Source: Actinomadura spongiicola
GTDB lineage: Bacteria > Actinomycetota > Actinomycetes > Streptosporangiales > Streptosporangiaceae
DNA: 64,000 nucleotides
Direction: 5' to 3'
Assembly (NCBI RefSeq): GCF_003432485.1
Contig: NZ_QVNQ01000002.1
Span: 1 to 64,000, forward strand
Position 1 is the first letter of the stretch. Each line of letters opens with the position of its first letter. Below the pieces are notes generated by a model. It saw only the letters and a list, made by a program, of their open reading frames with translations, ran no database searches and was not told where the DNA came from. Below are positions 42,226-51,397 of this stretch, piece by piece. The translations under genes and the position numbers were made by a program.

Positions 42226-42627
42226 TCACCAGGCGTTGCCCGGAAACATCCTGTGCTTGAGCAGCTTGTCGGTCTGGTCGGCCGCCGCCTTCACGTCTCC
42301 GCACGGTGAGAGGTAGCCGAACCTTCCGCGCTGAGCCTCGTGGTAGGCCCACATTCCGCCCGAAACGGCTCGTGCGCTTACGACGGTCCCCACGTGGCTG
42401 TGCGGGCCCGGGACGTACACCCAAAGGAACGGCTCCCAGAGCGCGGGAAGGGCGACCGGGACCGGGAACTCTTCGGGGCGGTAGAGCCGGATGGCCCGGT
42501 AACCCAGAGGCTTGAGTGCCGCGCTGAGCGTGTCCAGGTACCGCACGGCCGTCGATCGTCCGAGGTGCGTGCGCAGCCGTAGCACGCGCCGCTCAACCCG
42601 GACGCTCAGCGGTCGAGTTTGGCCCAT
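42226..42627 (-). CDS. Hypothetical protein
   Basis: 133 residues. RRVLRLRTHLGRSTAVRYLD, LSAALKPLGYRAIRLYRPEE, ALWEPFLWVYVPGPHSHVGT, GDVKAAADQTDKLLKHRMF. No known motif. The ATG (42627) overlaps the 3' end of the upstream ATP-binding gene by 22 bp, so the two are translationally coupled. Paired genes of this kind accompany HATPase proteins in the actinobacterial Scr1/DUF397 neighbourhood. Confidence 0.65.
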   Translation of the reverse strand: MGQTRPLSVRVERRVLRLRTHLGRSTAVRYLDTLSAALKPLGYRAIRLYRPEEFPVPVALPALWEPFLWVYVPGPHSHVGTVVSARAVSGGMWAYHEAQRGRFGYLSPCGDVKAAADQTDKLLKHRMFPGNAW

Positions 42628-43004
42628 ACGATCTTTCCCCCTCCAGTGATTGGTCGCACGCCCCACTCCCGGACCAGAAGTGACATCATGAAAAGTCCGC
42701 GCCCTGACTCGGCGGTTTCTTCGATCTCCTGAATGACCGGCATATTTTTGCTCTGGTCCCAGACCTCCACGACCACCGCGCCGTCGCGCTCGTCCTCGAA
42801 TATTCGGATGACGATCTGTCCAGTTTCGACGTGTTCGTAAGTGTTGGTTACCAATTCGTTGACGACTGTCCGTCCCGCGTAGTCGTCTTCGATTCCGAGA
42901 TCGCTGAAGCACTTTGCGAGGAAGTCTCTGGAGAGACGCGGCGCGTGGGCGGTGGAATCTACGACCAGCTCGTGCACCACGGTCCTACCCCCTACATCGA
43001 TCAT
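42606..43004 (-). CDS. ATP-binding protein, HATPase_c anti-sigma-like
   Basis: 132 residues. AGRTVVNELVTNTYEHVETG (N-box), VEVWDQS (G1) and ETAESGRGLFMMSLLVREWG (G2) identify the GHKL fold. It is divergent from the XRE/DUF397 pair across a 214-bp promoter region containing phased repeats. The three together resemble WhiJ/AbaA-type modules that control development in streptomycetes. Confidence 0.87.
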   Translation of the reverse strand: MIDVGGRTVVHELVVDSTAHAPRLSRDFLAKCFSDLGIEDDYAGRTVVNELVTNTYEHVETGQIVIRIFEDERDGAVVVEVWDQSKNMPVIQEIEETAESGRGLFMMSLLVREWGVRPITGGGKIVWAKLDR

Positions 43005-43140
43005 GGCCAGTCGCCTCCGGGCTCGATTGCGCGCACTTGTTTGGATTGCGCCGTAACGGCTAGTCGAATCATTGCCCCTGTGGCACGCTGAGTGGTGAAG
43101 TGTTCACGATGACCAGCCGAACCCGGGTCGATCCCCTTAA

Positions 43141-43190
43141 TGATCTAGCCGTCGCTGGCCATCGCTAGCCATCACTGGCCGTCAGAAGCC
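43141..43190. promoter_or_regulatory. Five 10-bp phased repeats
   Basis: Consecutive 10-mers TGATCTAGCC, GTCGCTGGCC, ATCGCTAGCC, ATCACTGGCC and GTCAGAAGCC share a ..TC.CTRGCC pattern. They repeat at the period of the DNA helix and end 28 bp before the XRE start codon, in the shared divergent promoter region. This suggests cooperative protein binding on one DNA face, probably by the XRE regulator. Confidence 0.6.
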
Positions 43191-43218
43191 GAGACATGCA
43201 GAAAGCGAGCGTGGAAAG

Positions 43219-44019
43219 ATGCCGCAGCGTCCGAGAGATCTCCACCCATGGGAGTCGCCGGAAGCACTGTTCGGGAGCGAACTGCGGTACTACCGGGAGG
43301 CGGCAAAGTTGTCATGCGCCCAACTCGCGAACAAGATTCCGTTCTCGAAGAGCACGATTAGCGCGGTAGAAAGGGCCGAGCTTCGGTGTGACCGCAGTCT
43401 CGCGGTCGCGGCCGATCCGGTTCTCGACACACGCAACGCCCTCACCCGTCTCTGGGACGGGCTCTTCAAGGGATCGGGAGCAGTGCCCATCTGGTTCACG
43501 GACTGGTACAAGCATGAGCCGGACTCGACGTACATCCGCAGCTATCAGCCGCTCGTTGTGGACGGTCTACTACAGACCCCCGCCTACGCCCGTGCGTTGC
43601 TCGATGGAAACGAGGCAGCGGTAGAGACTCGCATGGCGCGGCAGGAAATCCTGGCGCGAGAGAACGCCCCCACCTTGCTGTGCGTGCTCGATGCCTCGGT
43701 TCTGTACCGCGACGTTGGCGGACAGGAGGTCATGCACGAGCAGCTCATGCACCTCATCGAGGTGTCATCACCAAAGGTGAGAATCCAGGTCGTGCCCAGT
43801 ATTCAGCACGGTGGACTGTCAGGCGGCTTCGTAATCGGTACGCTTACCGATGGTAGCGAGGTAGCATATCGAGACGGTGTCCTACGAGGCGACACAACTA
43901 CCGACCGTGGGGACATCACGAGCCTCACTGAGACCTTTGCTCTCATTCAAGCACATGCGTATCCACTGAGCCAGTCTGCAGCTCTAATAGAGAAAGTGGC
44001 GAAAGAAAAATGGACTTGA
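43219..44019 (+). CDS. XRE regulator with DUF5753 (Scr1/WhiJ-like)
   Basis: 266 residues. The N-terminal helix-turn-helix (LRYYREAAKLSCAQLANKIP, FSKSTISAVERAELR) is followed by the DUF5753 effector domain (YQPLVVDGLLQTPAYARALL ... MARQEILARENAPTLLCVLD ... GGLSGGFVIGTL). Family members bind and are modulated by the small DUF397 partner encoded immediately downstream. RBS-like AGCGAGCGTGGAAAG precedes the ATG. Confidence 0.92.
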   Translation: MPQRPRDLHPWESPEALFGSELRYYREAAKLSCAQLANKIPFSKSTISAVERAELRCDRSLAVAADPVLDTRNALTRLWDGLFKGSGAVPIWFTDWYKHEPDSTYIRSYQPLVVDGLLQTPAYARALLDGNEAAVETRMARQEILARENAPTLLCVLDASVLYRDVGGQEVMHEQLMHLIEVSSPKVRIQVVPSIQHGGLSGGFVIGTLTDGSEVAYRDGVLRGDTTTDRGDITSLTETFALIQAHAYPLSQSAALIEKVAKEKWT

Positions 44020-44195
44020 GTGACGCCAAGTGGCGCAAGGCTTCGCGTAGCGGTGACAACGGTGGTCACTGTGTCGAGGTCGCGAGCGTTCCGAACATGA
44101 TGGCAATTCGTGACAGCAAAGACCCCCATGGCTCCATGATCCTCGTAGGCCGCGAGGACTTCCGGCGTTTCACTGAGACCCTCAAGAACATTTAG
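44010..44195 (+). CDS. DUF397 small protein (antitoxin-like partner)
   Basis: 61 residues: DLSDAKWRKASRSGDNGGHC, VEVASVPNMMAIRDSKDPHG, then VGREDFRRF. This is the DUF397 consensus (WRKSSRSxxxGxCVEVA...RDSKxP...F). It overlaps the XRE gene by 10 bp. DUF397 proteins bind the DUF5753 regulator and alter its repression. The stop codon lies exactly where an IS630-type end begins (44191), so the last residue(s) may come from the element. Confidence 0.93.
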   Translation: MDLSDAKWRKASRSGDNGGHCVEVASVPNMMAIRDSKDPHGSMILVGREDFRRFTETLKNI

Positions 44196-44810
44196 CGCGG
44201 TGACCATAAACGTCCACCGGTTCTGGTCATGCGGCCCTTGGGGTGCGGACGTCCCCAGTGTGGTTGTTCCGGGTGCATTCGCGGTGCTGGGCGGCCAGGA
44301 CGTCGGGGTGGCGGGCGTGGGCGTTGCGCCACCGCAGGTAGGCATAAATATCCCAGGCGAGCGCGGTGTGGTTGGGATGGTCGGGATTGCCCGTCACGAA
44401 GGTGCGTAGCGGCCCGAACTGGGCGTCGATCGAATTGGCCCAGGACGTGATGGTCGGGGGTGGAAGCACAGCTCGACCTTGTTCTTGCGCGTCCAGGCGC
44501 TCATGGCGGGGATCTTGTTGGATGACAAGTTGTCTAGGTGGTGGTAGGTCGTCGGCAGTCGGTCGCTGCCCTGCTCGGCCCATCCGGTGCCGGGGTGGTC
44601 TGGATCGACAAGGGCCCGAACTCATCGAAGGCGAAGCATCGGTCCGGGAACCGGGTCGCGACCTGTTCGATGCGGTCCAGTTTGGCGTCAGTGTTTGTGT
44701 CGGTGGTGTCCAGGTCAACGGCTTCCACAGGAGGTGCGCCGACACACGCAGCGCCATCGACGCCTTCGACAAGGGACGACTGCGACACGTTCGACGTCAA
44801 GGACGTGATC
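44191..44810 (-). mobile_element. IS630-family element, degenerate transposase and one end
   Basis: The minus strand encodes ITSWANSIDAQFGPLRTFVT and NPDHPNHTALAWDIYAYLRW then RNAHARHPDVLAAQ, the conserved C-terminal part of IS630 transposases. A second frame holds DRCFAFDEFGPLSI, with the catalytic Asp-Glu region. Frames are broken between them and the N-terminus is absent. The end sequence (44191-44241, containing CACCGGTTCTGGTCATGCGG with one variation) recurs at 48524-48580. Confidence 0.8.
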
Positions 44811-45009
44811 GTCGCGGCCTACAACGTCGACGCCACGTAGATTGTCGGGCCGCGGCTCCTCTGCCTCGAGCCGGGAAACGAAGAGCAAGTCCCTTCGCTT
44901 TCGAGCGTTGGATCCCACGAAGGCTTGATGGGCCTCCAGCCGCCAGGACGCAAGTTCCGGCGACTGTCCTCTTGGGGGCGGATAGTGCTCGGCGTAGCGG
45001 CACTTGCAT

Positions 45010-46941
45010 CTACGGATCGTCGGTGGGCATGGGGAGATCTTCGGATAGCCCCTGTCGGTACAAGAGGTACCAGGCGCAGTAGTCGCCTGCAGTGGCGCGG
45101 GCGGCCAATTCTTCCAGCCGCCCTTCCTCGGCGAGCAGGTCGCAGAGCTTCTCTGAGTTCCCAGCGAACAGTGAATACCCGGCGAGCTTCATTGAGTCAT
45201 CGGCGTCGGCCAGCATCCGTAGGAGGTCGATGGCCTCCGGTATCCGTTCGTCTCGTCCTGCCGGTGGCGACTGGTTCTCGTCGTCCAAGAGAACCTCTAC
45301 AAGGCGATCGGCCGCGATGAGGTCGCCGCCGTGTGCCCGTGCGCGCAACTCGTCGAGATGGCCCCTCTTCGTGAGCAGGTCAGCGTACTCGCTACGGGCG
45401 GGCCCATCACCGGCGTCGGCTCGGGCACACAACTCCTGCAGCCGACCGCTCCCCACCAGAAGTCGGGCGAGTCTCCAACCGGCATGTTCATCACCGGCGT
45501 CGGCGCGTGCCACCAGTTCCGCCTCGCGCCCCTCGTCGTCGAGCAGTTCGGCGTACCGGCGGCGGGCGTCTTCATCCCCGGCCTCGGCGCGGTCTCGTAG
45601 TTCCGCTTGCTGGCCGGTGCGAACGAGAAGATCGGCGAACCGCCAGGCGGCATCCTTGTCGCCAGCGTCAGCGCGCTGTCTCAGCTCCGCCACCTCGCCT
45701 TGTTGCGCGAGTGCCTTGGCGAGTCGGCGGGCTGCCTGACTGTCGCCGGCGTCGGCCCCTGCCCGGAGGTGGTCCAACGGAGCCAGCGCCCGGGCGATGT
45801 CGTCGAGGACCCGCCTGGAGGCCGCCTGCCCACGGGCGTCACCCGTCCGGGTGAAGAGTTCCAGGGCGACGTCGTATCCCGCCGCCGCGGCCGCCAGGTG
45901 ACTGGTCTCGACCGCCGCCGAGGCGACCGCGTACGCTGCTGCCGCCTGCAGACCGTTATCCCCGACCTCCTGGTACAGGCTGAAGGCCAGGGCAGGACTC
46001 GCGATCTGCACGGTGATGCTCTGGAACGCTCGGCTCATGCCCTCGGCCATCTGGTCTCCGATGCGGGAGATCGCTTCGACCAGTTCCGAGAAGGGATCGT
46101 CCTTCGCGGCCTGTGAGCCGGTGGCCGCGTCTTCGAGCACTCCGGTGATGTTCGCAACCGCGTCGGCAACGGTCGAGTCCATCTCGTGGTGCTGTTCCGG
46201 TACGGTCACGGATGCTATTTGCAGTAGGTCGCGGCCGACTTGGCCAAGTCCGGCGTCCACCGCCGCAGCGACCAGATCTCCCCGTGTAGGGCGGCCGGGA
46301 CGGCCGCGCGCTTGACGGCACAGATCGGACGCGCGCTCGAATCGAGCCATCGCTTGCGCGCCGTTGCCCCGTTCGAGTTCCACGATTGCCAGGCCCCATG
46401 CCGCGTCCGCCTCAGCGCGGTCGTCTCCGGCTCGCCGGTAACACGCTGCGGCCTGTTCGAACAGTGTCTCCGCTTGTGCGAGGTCGCCGCGCAGCCGCGC
46501 CACCGTGGCCAGCCCCAGGTCCGCTTCGGCCTGCCCGTATTCATCGTCGTCAACAACGGACCGGGCCTCGTTAAACCTGTCAGCGGCCTCGTGGACGTCA
46601 AGGTCGCCCAACGCGTGCCAGCCGAAGCCCCATTGGGCCGCCGCCCGTCCCTGCGGGTCGCCTTGTTCCGTGGCGGCCTCGTTCAGGCGGGTGCACAAGT
46701 CCCGTCTGGGGCGGCCCGTCGACCGGAGCCAGTGCCCGGCCAGGGCCGCCAGTGTCGGGCCGTGCACCCAGCCGAGGTCGAGCGCCACATGGGCGCATCG
46801 TTCGAGTTCGTCGGTGGCTTCGGCCAGCCAGATGCCGCCCGGCTGGCCGTCCGGCCCACGGCCGCCCCGTGCGGCTGCCGAACGCGCCGTGTCCAGAAGA
46901 TGCGCGAGAAGGCGTTGCTGCGCTTCGGCGGTGGAGTTCAT
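45010..46941 (-). CDS. TPR/Sel1-like repeat protein, partner of the NB-ARC gene
   Basis: 643 residues from ATG 46941, which overlaps the NB-ARC stop as ATGA. The first part has TPR-type helices (AEADLGLATVARLRGDLAQA, ETLFEQAAACYRRAGDDRAE). The C-terminal third is a ladder of ~26-residue repeats with the pattern RADAGDxxAxxxLAxLLxxxGxxxEL (for example LRDRAEAGDEDARRRYAELL). This arrangement usually forms the sensor of a STAND protein. Here it is encoded as a separate polypeptide. Confidence 0.85.
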   Translation of the reverse strand: MNSTAEAQQRLLAHLLDTARSAAARGGRGPDGQPGGIWLAEATDELERCAHVALDLGWVHGPTLAALAGHWLRSTGRPRRDLCTRLNEAATEQGDPQGRAAAQWGFGWHALGDLDVHEAADRFNEARSVVDDDEYGQAEADLGLATVARLRGDLAQAETLFEQAAACYRRAGDDRAEADAAWGLAIVELERGNGAQAMARFERASDLCRQARGRPGRPTRGDLVAAAVDAGLGQVGRDLLQIASVTVPEQHHEMDSTVADAVANITGVLEDAATGSQAAKDDPFSELVEAISRIGDQMAEGMSRAFQSITVQIASPALAFSLYQEVGDNGLQAAAAYAVASAAVETSHLAAAAAGYDVALELFTRTGDARGQAASRRVLDDIARALAPLDHLRAGADAGDSQAARRLAKALAQQGEVAELRQRADAGDKDAAWRFADLLVRTGQQAELRDRAEAGDEDARRRYAELLDDEGREAELVARADAGDEHAGWRLARLLVGSGRLQELCARADAGDGPARSEYADLLTKRGHLDELRARAHGGDLIAADRLVEVLLDDENQSPPAGRDERIPEAIDLLRMLADADDSMKLAGYSLFAGNSEKLCDLLAEEGRLEELAARATAGDYCAWYLLYRQGLSEDLPMPTDDP

Positions 46942-48437
46942 ACGGCAGCCAACTCCCTGACGTAGGGGAGGAAGAGGTCGTGCACCGCGAACCGACGGCC
47001 CACGTGGTCGACAGTCACCAGAAGGCTGTACTTTCGGAGCTCGGCGATCCGCACCGCAGCATCGGACCGCTGGATGCCCCAGAGTGCGGCGAGTGACGCG
47101 GCGTCGAAGTCGGGGCCGGGATGCGCACCGCACAGGCGCATCGATTGCTGCTGCCTGTGGCCGAGGTGCTGGTAGGAGACTTCGAACGCCGCCCGCACCG
47201 GACGTTCCGCGTCGTCAAGATCCTGCAGCGGGTACGCGGCCCGGTGCATCCGGTCGATCAGGTCGGCTGGCTGAACGGTGTCGAGGAGCGGTCCGACGGC
47301 ACACAGTGCCAGCGGCAGGTGCCCGCACAGCTCAGAGATCTCCGTCAGAGGCTCGTCGGACGGGTGTTCACCGTGGTCGGGCAAGTACCGTCGAAGCAGG
47401 GAGATCGCGGCCGCGGTGGAAAAGGTGTCGACGTCGACCGAACGCCGGGTACCGAGGCCGTCAAGCCGCTTGCGGCTGGTGACCAGCACCAGCGACCTGG
47501 ACGAGGCCCCCGGCAGCAAGGGCTCCACGCGGTGTTCCGAAAGCGCGTTGTCCAGCACCAACAGTACGGCTCGGTCCGCCAGCCACGCCCGCCACAGTTC
47601 CGACTTCTCCGCCAGATTGCGGGTTTGGACGTCGGGGGGATGGCCGACCTGCCGCAGCAGGCCGGCGAGCACATCATCGGTCGACCGTGGTTCCTCTCCG
47701 GGGGTGAAGCCGTGGAAATCGACCCACAGGCGGCCATCTGGGAACCGCTCCGAGATGCGTGCGGCGAAAGCACTGGCGAGAGTGGTCTTGCCGACGCCGC
47801 CCATGCCATGCAGGGTCAGCACTACCGATGACCCGCCAGTGCCCTCGGGCTGGACGCTCAGCTGCTCCAGCCGGGCCAGTTCCTCCTGGCGGCCCACCAT
47901 CAGCTCTGGTGGCCCGACCAAGGTGTCGACGGCGCCCGAGGCGCCGTTTCCCGCCACGAGGTGCCGCCGTATCTCGGCCAGCTGATCCCGCACCCACTGC
48001 TCGAAGCCCTGCCGAACGAATTCCGGCAGGCCGCCCTGCTCCAACACGAGCTGGCGGGCGGAAGCCAGCAGGGCCGAGTGAGTCATCGCGACGAGGCGAT
48101 CCAAGTCGAGACCTAGCCGGTCAAGAATCTGCGCACCGGTATCGCGACCGTCGGTGAACGGCTGGACCAGCAGCGGCTCGAGCTGCAGGCGCAGCGCCTC
48201 CAGTGGCTGTGCCGGCAGGTGCGGCAAATCGGCAGCCGGGGCGCGCAACTGCCTGCTCAACGCATCGATGATCGAGTTCGCGTCCGGTCCTTCGGGCAGT
48301 TCCTCTCGAACCCGAGCCATCGTCTCGTCTACCAGCGCGTTCGCCTCCCGCCGTTTGGTCAGCGCACCCCTGCCCTGACCGAGCCCAGCGGAGAGCATCT
48401 GCTCGACGAACAAGCCGACGAAAATCTCCAGTACCAC
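46938..48437 (-). CDS. NB-ARC STAND ATPase
   Basis: 499 residues. The N-terminal helical region (EIFVGLFVEQMLSAGLGQGR) has no recognised effector domain. NB-ARC motifs are LHGMGGVGKTTLASAFAARI (P-loop), RAVLLVLDNALSEHRVEPLL (Walker B), RSLVLVTSRKRLDGLG (RNBS/sensor), LCGHLPLAL (GLPL) and a winged helix ending VDHVGRRFAVHDLFLPYVRE (MHD-like VHD). It belongs to the family of nucleotide switches used in signalling or defence. The sensor repeats follow as a separate gene. Confidence 0.9.
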   Translation of the reverse strand: MVLEIFVGLFVEQMLSAGLGQGRGALTKRREANALVDETMARVREELPEGPDANSIIDALSRQLRAPAADLPHLPAQPLEALRLQLEPLLVQPFTDGRDTGAQILDRLGLDLDRLVAMTHSALLASARQLVLEQGGLPEFVRQGFEQWVRDQLAEIRRHLVAGNGASGAVDTLVGPPELMVGRQEELARLEQLSVQPEGTGGSSVVLTLHGMGGVGKTTLASAFAARISERFPDGRLWVDFHGFTPGEEPRSTDDVLAGLLRQVGHPPDVQTRNLAEKSELWRAWLADRAVLLVLDNALSEHRVEPLLPGASSRSLVLVTSRKRLDGLGTRRSVDVDTFSTAAAISLLRRYLPDHGEHPSDEPLTEISELCGHLPLALCAVGPLLDTVQPADLIDRMHRAAYPLQDLDDAERPVRAAFEVSYQHLGHRQQQSMRLCGAHPGPDFDAASLAALWGIQRSDAAVRIAELRKYSLLVTVDHVGRRFAVHDLFLPYVRELAAV

Positions 48438-48523
48438 GTGGTTTTCCTTTCAAAGCCACACCACGCGAATCGCCGACGCGGCGATCAACGCCCTCCGTAA
48501 CGGCAGGGTCACGCACCGGATTA

Positions 48524-48580
48524 GTCTAGTGCGGTAAGCACGAACGTTCACCGGTTCTGGTCATGCGGCTTGTGGCGGTG
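48524..48580. mobile_element. Second IS630-type end fragment
   Basis: This sequence aligns with 44191-44241 in the same orientation (TTCACCGGTTCTGGTCATGC and flanks). No transposase follows; 48581-48769 has no gene I can support. The STAND/TPR pair lies between the two copies. Confidence 0.6.
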
Positions 48581-48769
48581 ACGCTCTTGCTGAGGGAGTG
48601 TCTGACCTAGCGTTTGTGGTTGTGGCTGGTTGATTGCGCGTTCGCCCCTACCGGGAGCAGGCGTGGTATGGCGGTACGGCGAGGAGTCTGTTGCTGGATA
48701 AGCTGGTGCGTGACGCCGGGGTCCGGCAGCCGGATCGACTAGATCCGCAGGGGCGCGGCGGCCACACTG

Positions 48770-49463
48770 TCACTGTTCACAGTGGCAAGGCAGATGCACC
48801 GCGGGCAGCAGTCCCTGTTCGATCTCCCGACACGGCAGCGACAGCCCGAGATGCTCGCCCACCGCGCTGAACAGCTGCCTGGCCAACTCCCTTGTCCTCG
48901 TCCTCGGAACCCTCGCAGCCGGGGAAGGTTTCGCGCACCGTACTGGCCTGACGCATGGCCGCGTCCAGCACGGCGAGCGCCCCGAGCCGGTCCTCGAGGG
49001 GGATCGGGGTCTCCAGCAGGCTCTCCCTGGGATCGGCGGAAATCAGTTCGCTGGCGGCATCGATATAGCACACCCACGGGTGCTCGTGCTGAAAGCGGTC
49101 CAGGCGGACAACTTCGTCGCCCTGCCTCTCCAACGTCTCCCGGCCCTGCGGGTCCAGGAAGATCAGGCGCCAGGTGGACTGTTCGACCTCCGAGATGTAC
49201 GACCAGTTGCCGCTGCGGCAAAACATCGCCACACTGTCGGCCAATTCCACGCTCCGCTGGTCGAAATCTTTGAACAGCACGGGCCGTTCGGCCATGCGAC
49301 GGTCTGCACCGAGACGAACCACAAAGTCCACCGGGTCCATGCCCTGTATCGCCGTGAGGCAGATGTCCGAGAGCATCCCATTCTTGACAAACCAGCGTAA
49401 TACCAGTGCTGGCCGATCCACGCTAAGCCGTCCGCGTGGTGCCGACCCCCGAGCTTCGCGCAC
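48770..49463 (-). pseudogene. DUF6461-like protein with a frameshift near the C-terminus
   Basis: The frame LSDICLTAIQGMDPVDFVVR, VAMFCRSGNWSYISEVEQST, LDRFQHEHPWVCYIDAASEL and LGALAVLDAAMRQASTVRET resembles DUF6461 proteins. They are small, of unknown function, and frequent in actinomycetes. Near 48893 the open frame continues with composition-poor residues (GVGQAAVQRGGRASRAVAAV). Removing one G from the run there gives ELARQLFSAVGEHLGLSLPC, a natural ending, with a stop at 48770. Either a one-base insertion inactivated the tail or the base is a sequencing error. The start is uncertain (49463 or internal). Confidence 0.55.
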
Positions 49464-49496
49464 ACGGTACCGAGCCTTGAGCTACAGCCACAGGTG

Positions 49497-50486
49497 TTAG
49501 GTGTGGTTGTTGTGGCCTTGGCTGATTCGTTGGATGGGGCGGGTGGTGCCGGTCCAGTCGGGGCGGTTGTAGGGCTCTACGCCGATGGCTGGGCGGCAGG
49601 TGGAGCAGCGGGCGGCGATCATTCGGCCGTGTCCGATGACGAGGCCGACGTGGCCCGGGCGGTTGGTGGAGGTGCCGGGGCCGGAGTTGAAGAAGACGAG
49701 GTCGCCGGGTTGGGCTTGGTTGTTGGGTATGCGGACGCCGAAGGGCCATTGGGTGAAGGTGGTGCGTGGGATGGTAAGGCCCGCGGCTTTGTAGGCGGCT
49801 TGGACGAGGCTGGAGCAGTCCCAGGCGTTGGGGCCGGTGGCGCCGAAGACGTAGGGCTTGCCGCGTTGGGCCATGGCGAAGGCGATGATTTTCGCGATGG
49901 TCTCGTTGGGTGCGGTGATGGCGGCGGCTTCGGCGCACTCGGCGGGTGGGGTGGTCGCGGTCGGTCTGTTGTTGGTGGTGGGTGTGGTCTTGTATTTGTG
50001 GGCGCGGCCGAGGACGTTGTCGACGTAGGTGTTGCTGTGGTTGTAGGCGAAGAGGGCTGTGCGCAATCTGGTTGGTGCGCCGTTGTGGCGGAGGTAGTTG
50101 GCGGCTGCGGGGATGGCGTCGGCGGGGTCGTAGCGGTCTTTTCTGCCGTCGTGGTTTCCGTCGACGCCGAAGGCGGTCCAGGTGGCGGGTAGGAACTGCA
50201 TGGGGCCACCGGCTCCTGCGTGGTTCGCGCCGGAACGGACGCCCGGTGCGGTCGAACGTCCGTGGTCGGACTCGACGGACCCGATGGCGGCGAGGATCTC
50301 CCAAGGGATGCCGTAGTCGGCTGCGGCTTTGCGGTAGAGGGCAAGGTAGTTGGCGGGTATCCCGGCGACTGGTGGCCCCATGGTTTGCGGCGCGCAAGCG
50401 TCGGATGTGGGCGCGAGGCTGGTGATGGCGCCGATGAAGACGACCGCTAGAAGCACAAGGGCGATGACGAGTGCGATTACTGGCAA
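49497..50486 (-). CDS. Conjugation peptidoglycan hydrolase (lytic transglycosylase + NlpC/P60)
   Basis: 329 residues from TTG 50486 (GGAGGA 6 nt upstream); a longer frame to 50588 would overlap the upstream gene by 112 bp. A membrane anchor (LPVIALVIALVLLAVVFIGA) is followed by a transglycosylase domain (IPWEILAAIGSVESDHGRST, with catalytic Glu; AGGPMQFLPATW). An NlpC/P60 domain comes last (GKPYVFGATGPNAWDCSSLV with Cys; RPGHVGLVIGHGRM with His). It opens the wall for the type IV-like conjugation channel. It ends the transfer operon. Confidence 0.92.
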   Translation of the reverse strand: MPVIALVIALVLLAVVFIGAITSLAPTSDACAPQTMGPPVAGIPANYLALYRKAAADYGIPWEILAAIGSVESDHGRSTAPGVRSGANHAGAGGPMQFLPATWTAFGVDGNHDGRKDRYDPADAIPAAANYLRHNGAPTRLRTALFAYNHSNTYVDNVLGRAHKYKTTPTTNNRPTATTPPAECAEAAAITAPNETIAKIIAFAMAQRGKPYVFGATGPNAWDCSSLVQAAYKAAGLTIPRTTFTQWPFGVRIPNNQAQPGDLVFFNSGPGTSTNRPGHVGLVIGHGRMIAARCSTCRPAIGVEPYNRPDWTGTTRPIQRISQGHNNHT

Positions 50487-51397
50487 CCCGGCTCCTCCGT
50501 TTGGGCGGGGTGGGTTTCCGGTGGTGGCGGTGCGAGCTTGAGGTCGGTCAGTCGGCGGCGGGGGCCGTCCTTCCCCGCTGGGAGCCATACCGGTCCAGCG
50601 GGGCCCTCGGTTGTGGTGTTGGCGGAAGTGTGAACGGCCGTGGCGACCGGGATCGGCGGTGTTCCCAGCAGGGTACGGAGGTGGGCTTCGCGGCGGGCGT
50701 TGGGTAGCCAGAACAGGACTGGGGTGGTGATGCCGGTGGCCTCGGTGAGGGCCTCGTAGCCATTGAGTTTGGCGGCGACTTTGGCGAGGGTGACGCTGCC
50801 GGTGTCATGTTCGAGGAAGAAGTCGATCGTTGTCGGGCTCTTGTCGTCTGGGGTGGTGTCGGTCCATCGGCCGTAGGCGTCTGGGCGGGCGAGGTCTCCC
50901 CATAGTTGGGTGCAGCGGCGCTCGGGCCACCATTTGTCGAGGTGGGCGCCTGGTGTCCGGCGGGCGTGGGCGTGGAGTTGGGTGAAGAACTCGTTGACGC
51001 CGACCTGGTGGGCCAGGTGCCGGGAATGGCTGATCTGTAGGACGGTGGCGCGGCGGTAGCCGAGTCCGGCAAGGGTGGTGTCGCGATGCGCCGCCAGGTG
51101 CTGGGCGCCTAGGGGGCCGATGACCCAGTGGTAGGGCGCCGCTCCCACGGGCACCCAGGGTTGGAATCGTTCGAGGGCCTTGAGGTGGAAGAGTCTCAAG
51201 AGGCGGTCGCGGGCCTTGCCGGGTGTGGTGAAGAAGATGGCGGCGAGTTGGTGCGTGGTGAGAACGCGGTGTTCCCAGACCAGCTCCAGGAGGGCCCGGT
51301 CGCGGTCGGTGAGGCGTGCGCGGAGTTCGAGGAAGAGTTCAGGTGTTGCCCGCAGGGGCGTGCTGGGCGTTCGGCGGTGACGGATCGTCTTCTTCAC
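50477..51397 (-). CDS. Replication-relaxation family protein
   Basis: 306 residues, GTG 51397 overlapping the upstream stop as GTGA. Winged-helix N-terminus (LTDRDRALLELVWEHRVLTT, HQLAAIFFTTPGKARDRLLR) and a C-terminal nuclease-like part (HLAHQVGVNEFFTQLHAHAR, WWPERRCTQLWGDLARPDAY, TIDFFLEHDTGSVTLAKVAA). It is the actinobacterial replication-relaxation family thought to act in relaxation or replication of mobile elements. No classical relaxase gene is visible in the window, so this may fill part of that role. Confidence 0.85.
   Translation of the reverse strand: MKKTIRHRRTPSTPLRATPELFLELRARLTDRDRALLELVWEHRVLTTHQLAAIFFTTPGKARDRLLRLFHLKALERFQPWVPVGAAPYHWVIGPLGAQHLAAHRDTTLAGLGYRRATVLQISHSRHLAHQVGVNEFFTQLHAHARRTPGAHLDKWWPERRCTQLWGDLARPDAYGRWTDTTPDDKSPTTIDFFLEHDTGSVTLAKVAAKLNGYEALTEATGITTPVLFWLPNARREAHLRTLLGTPPIPVATAVHTSANTTTEGPAGPVWLPAGKDGPRRRLTDLKLAPPPPETHPAQTEEPGCQ

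Noticed and set aside
49494..50192. Gly/Val-rich plus-strand open frame
   Set aside because: Shadow of the NlpC/P60 gene; low-complexity composition.
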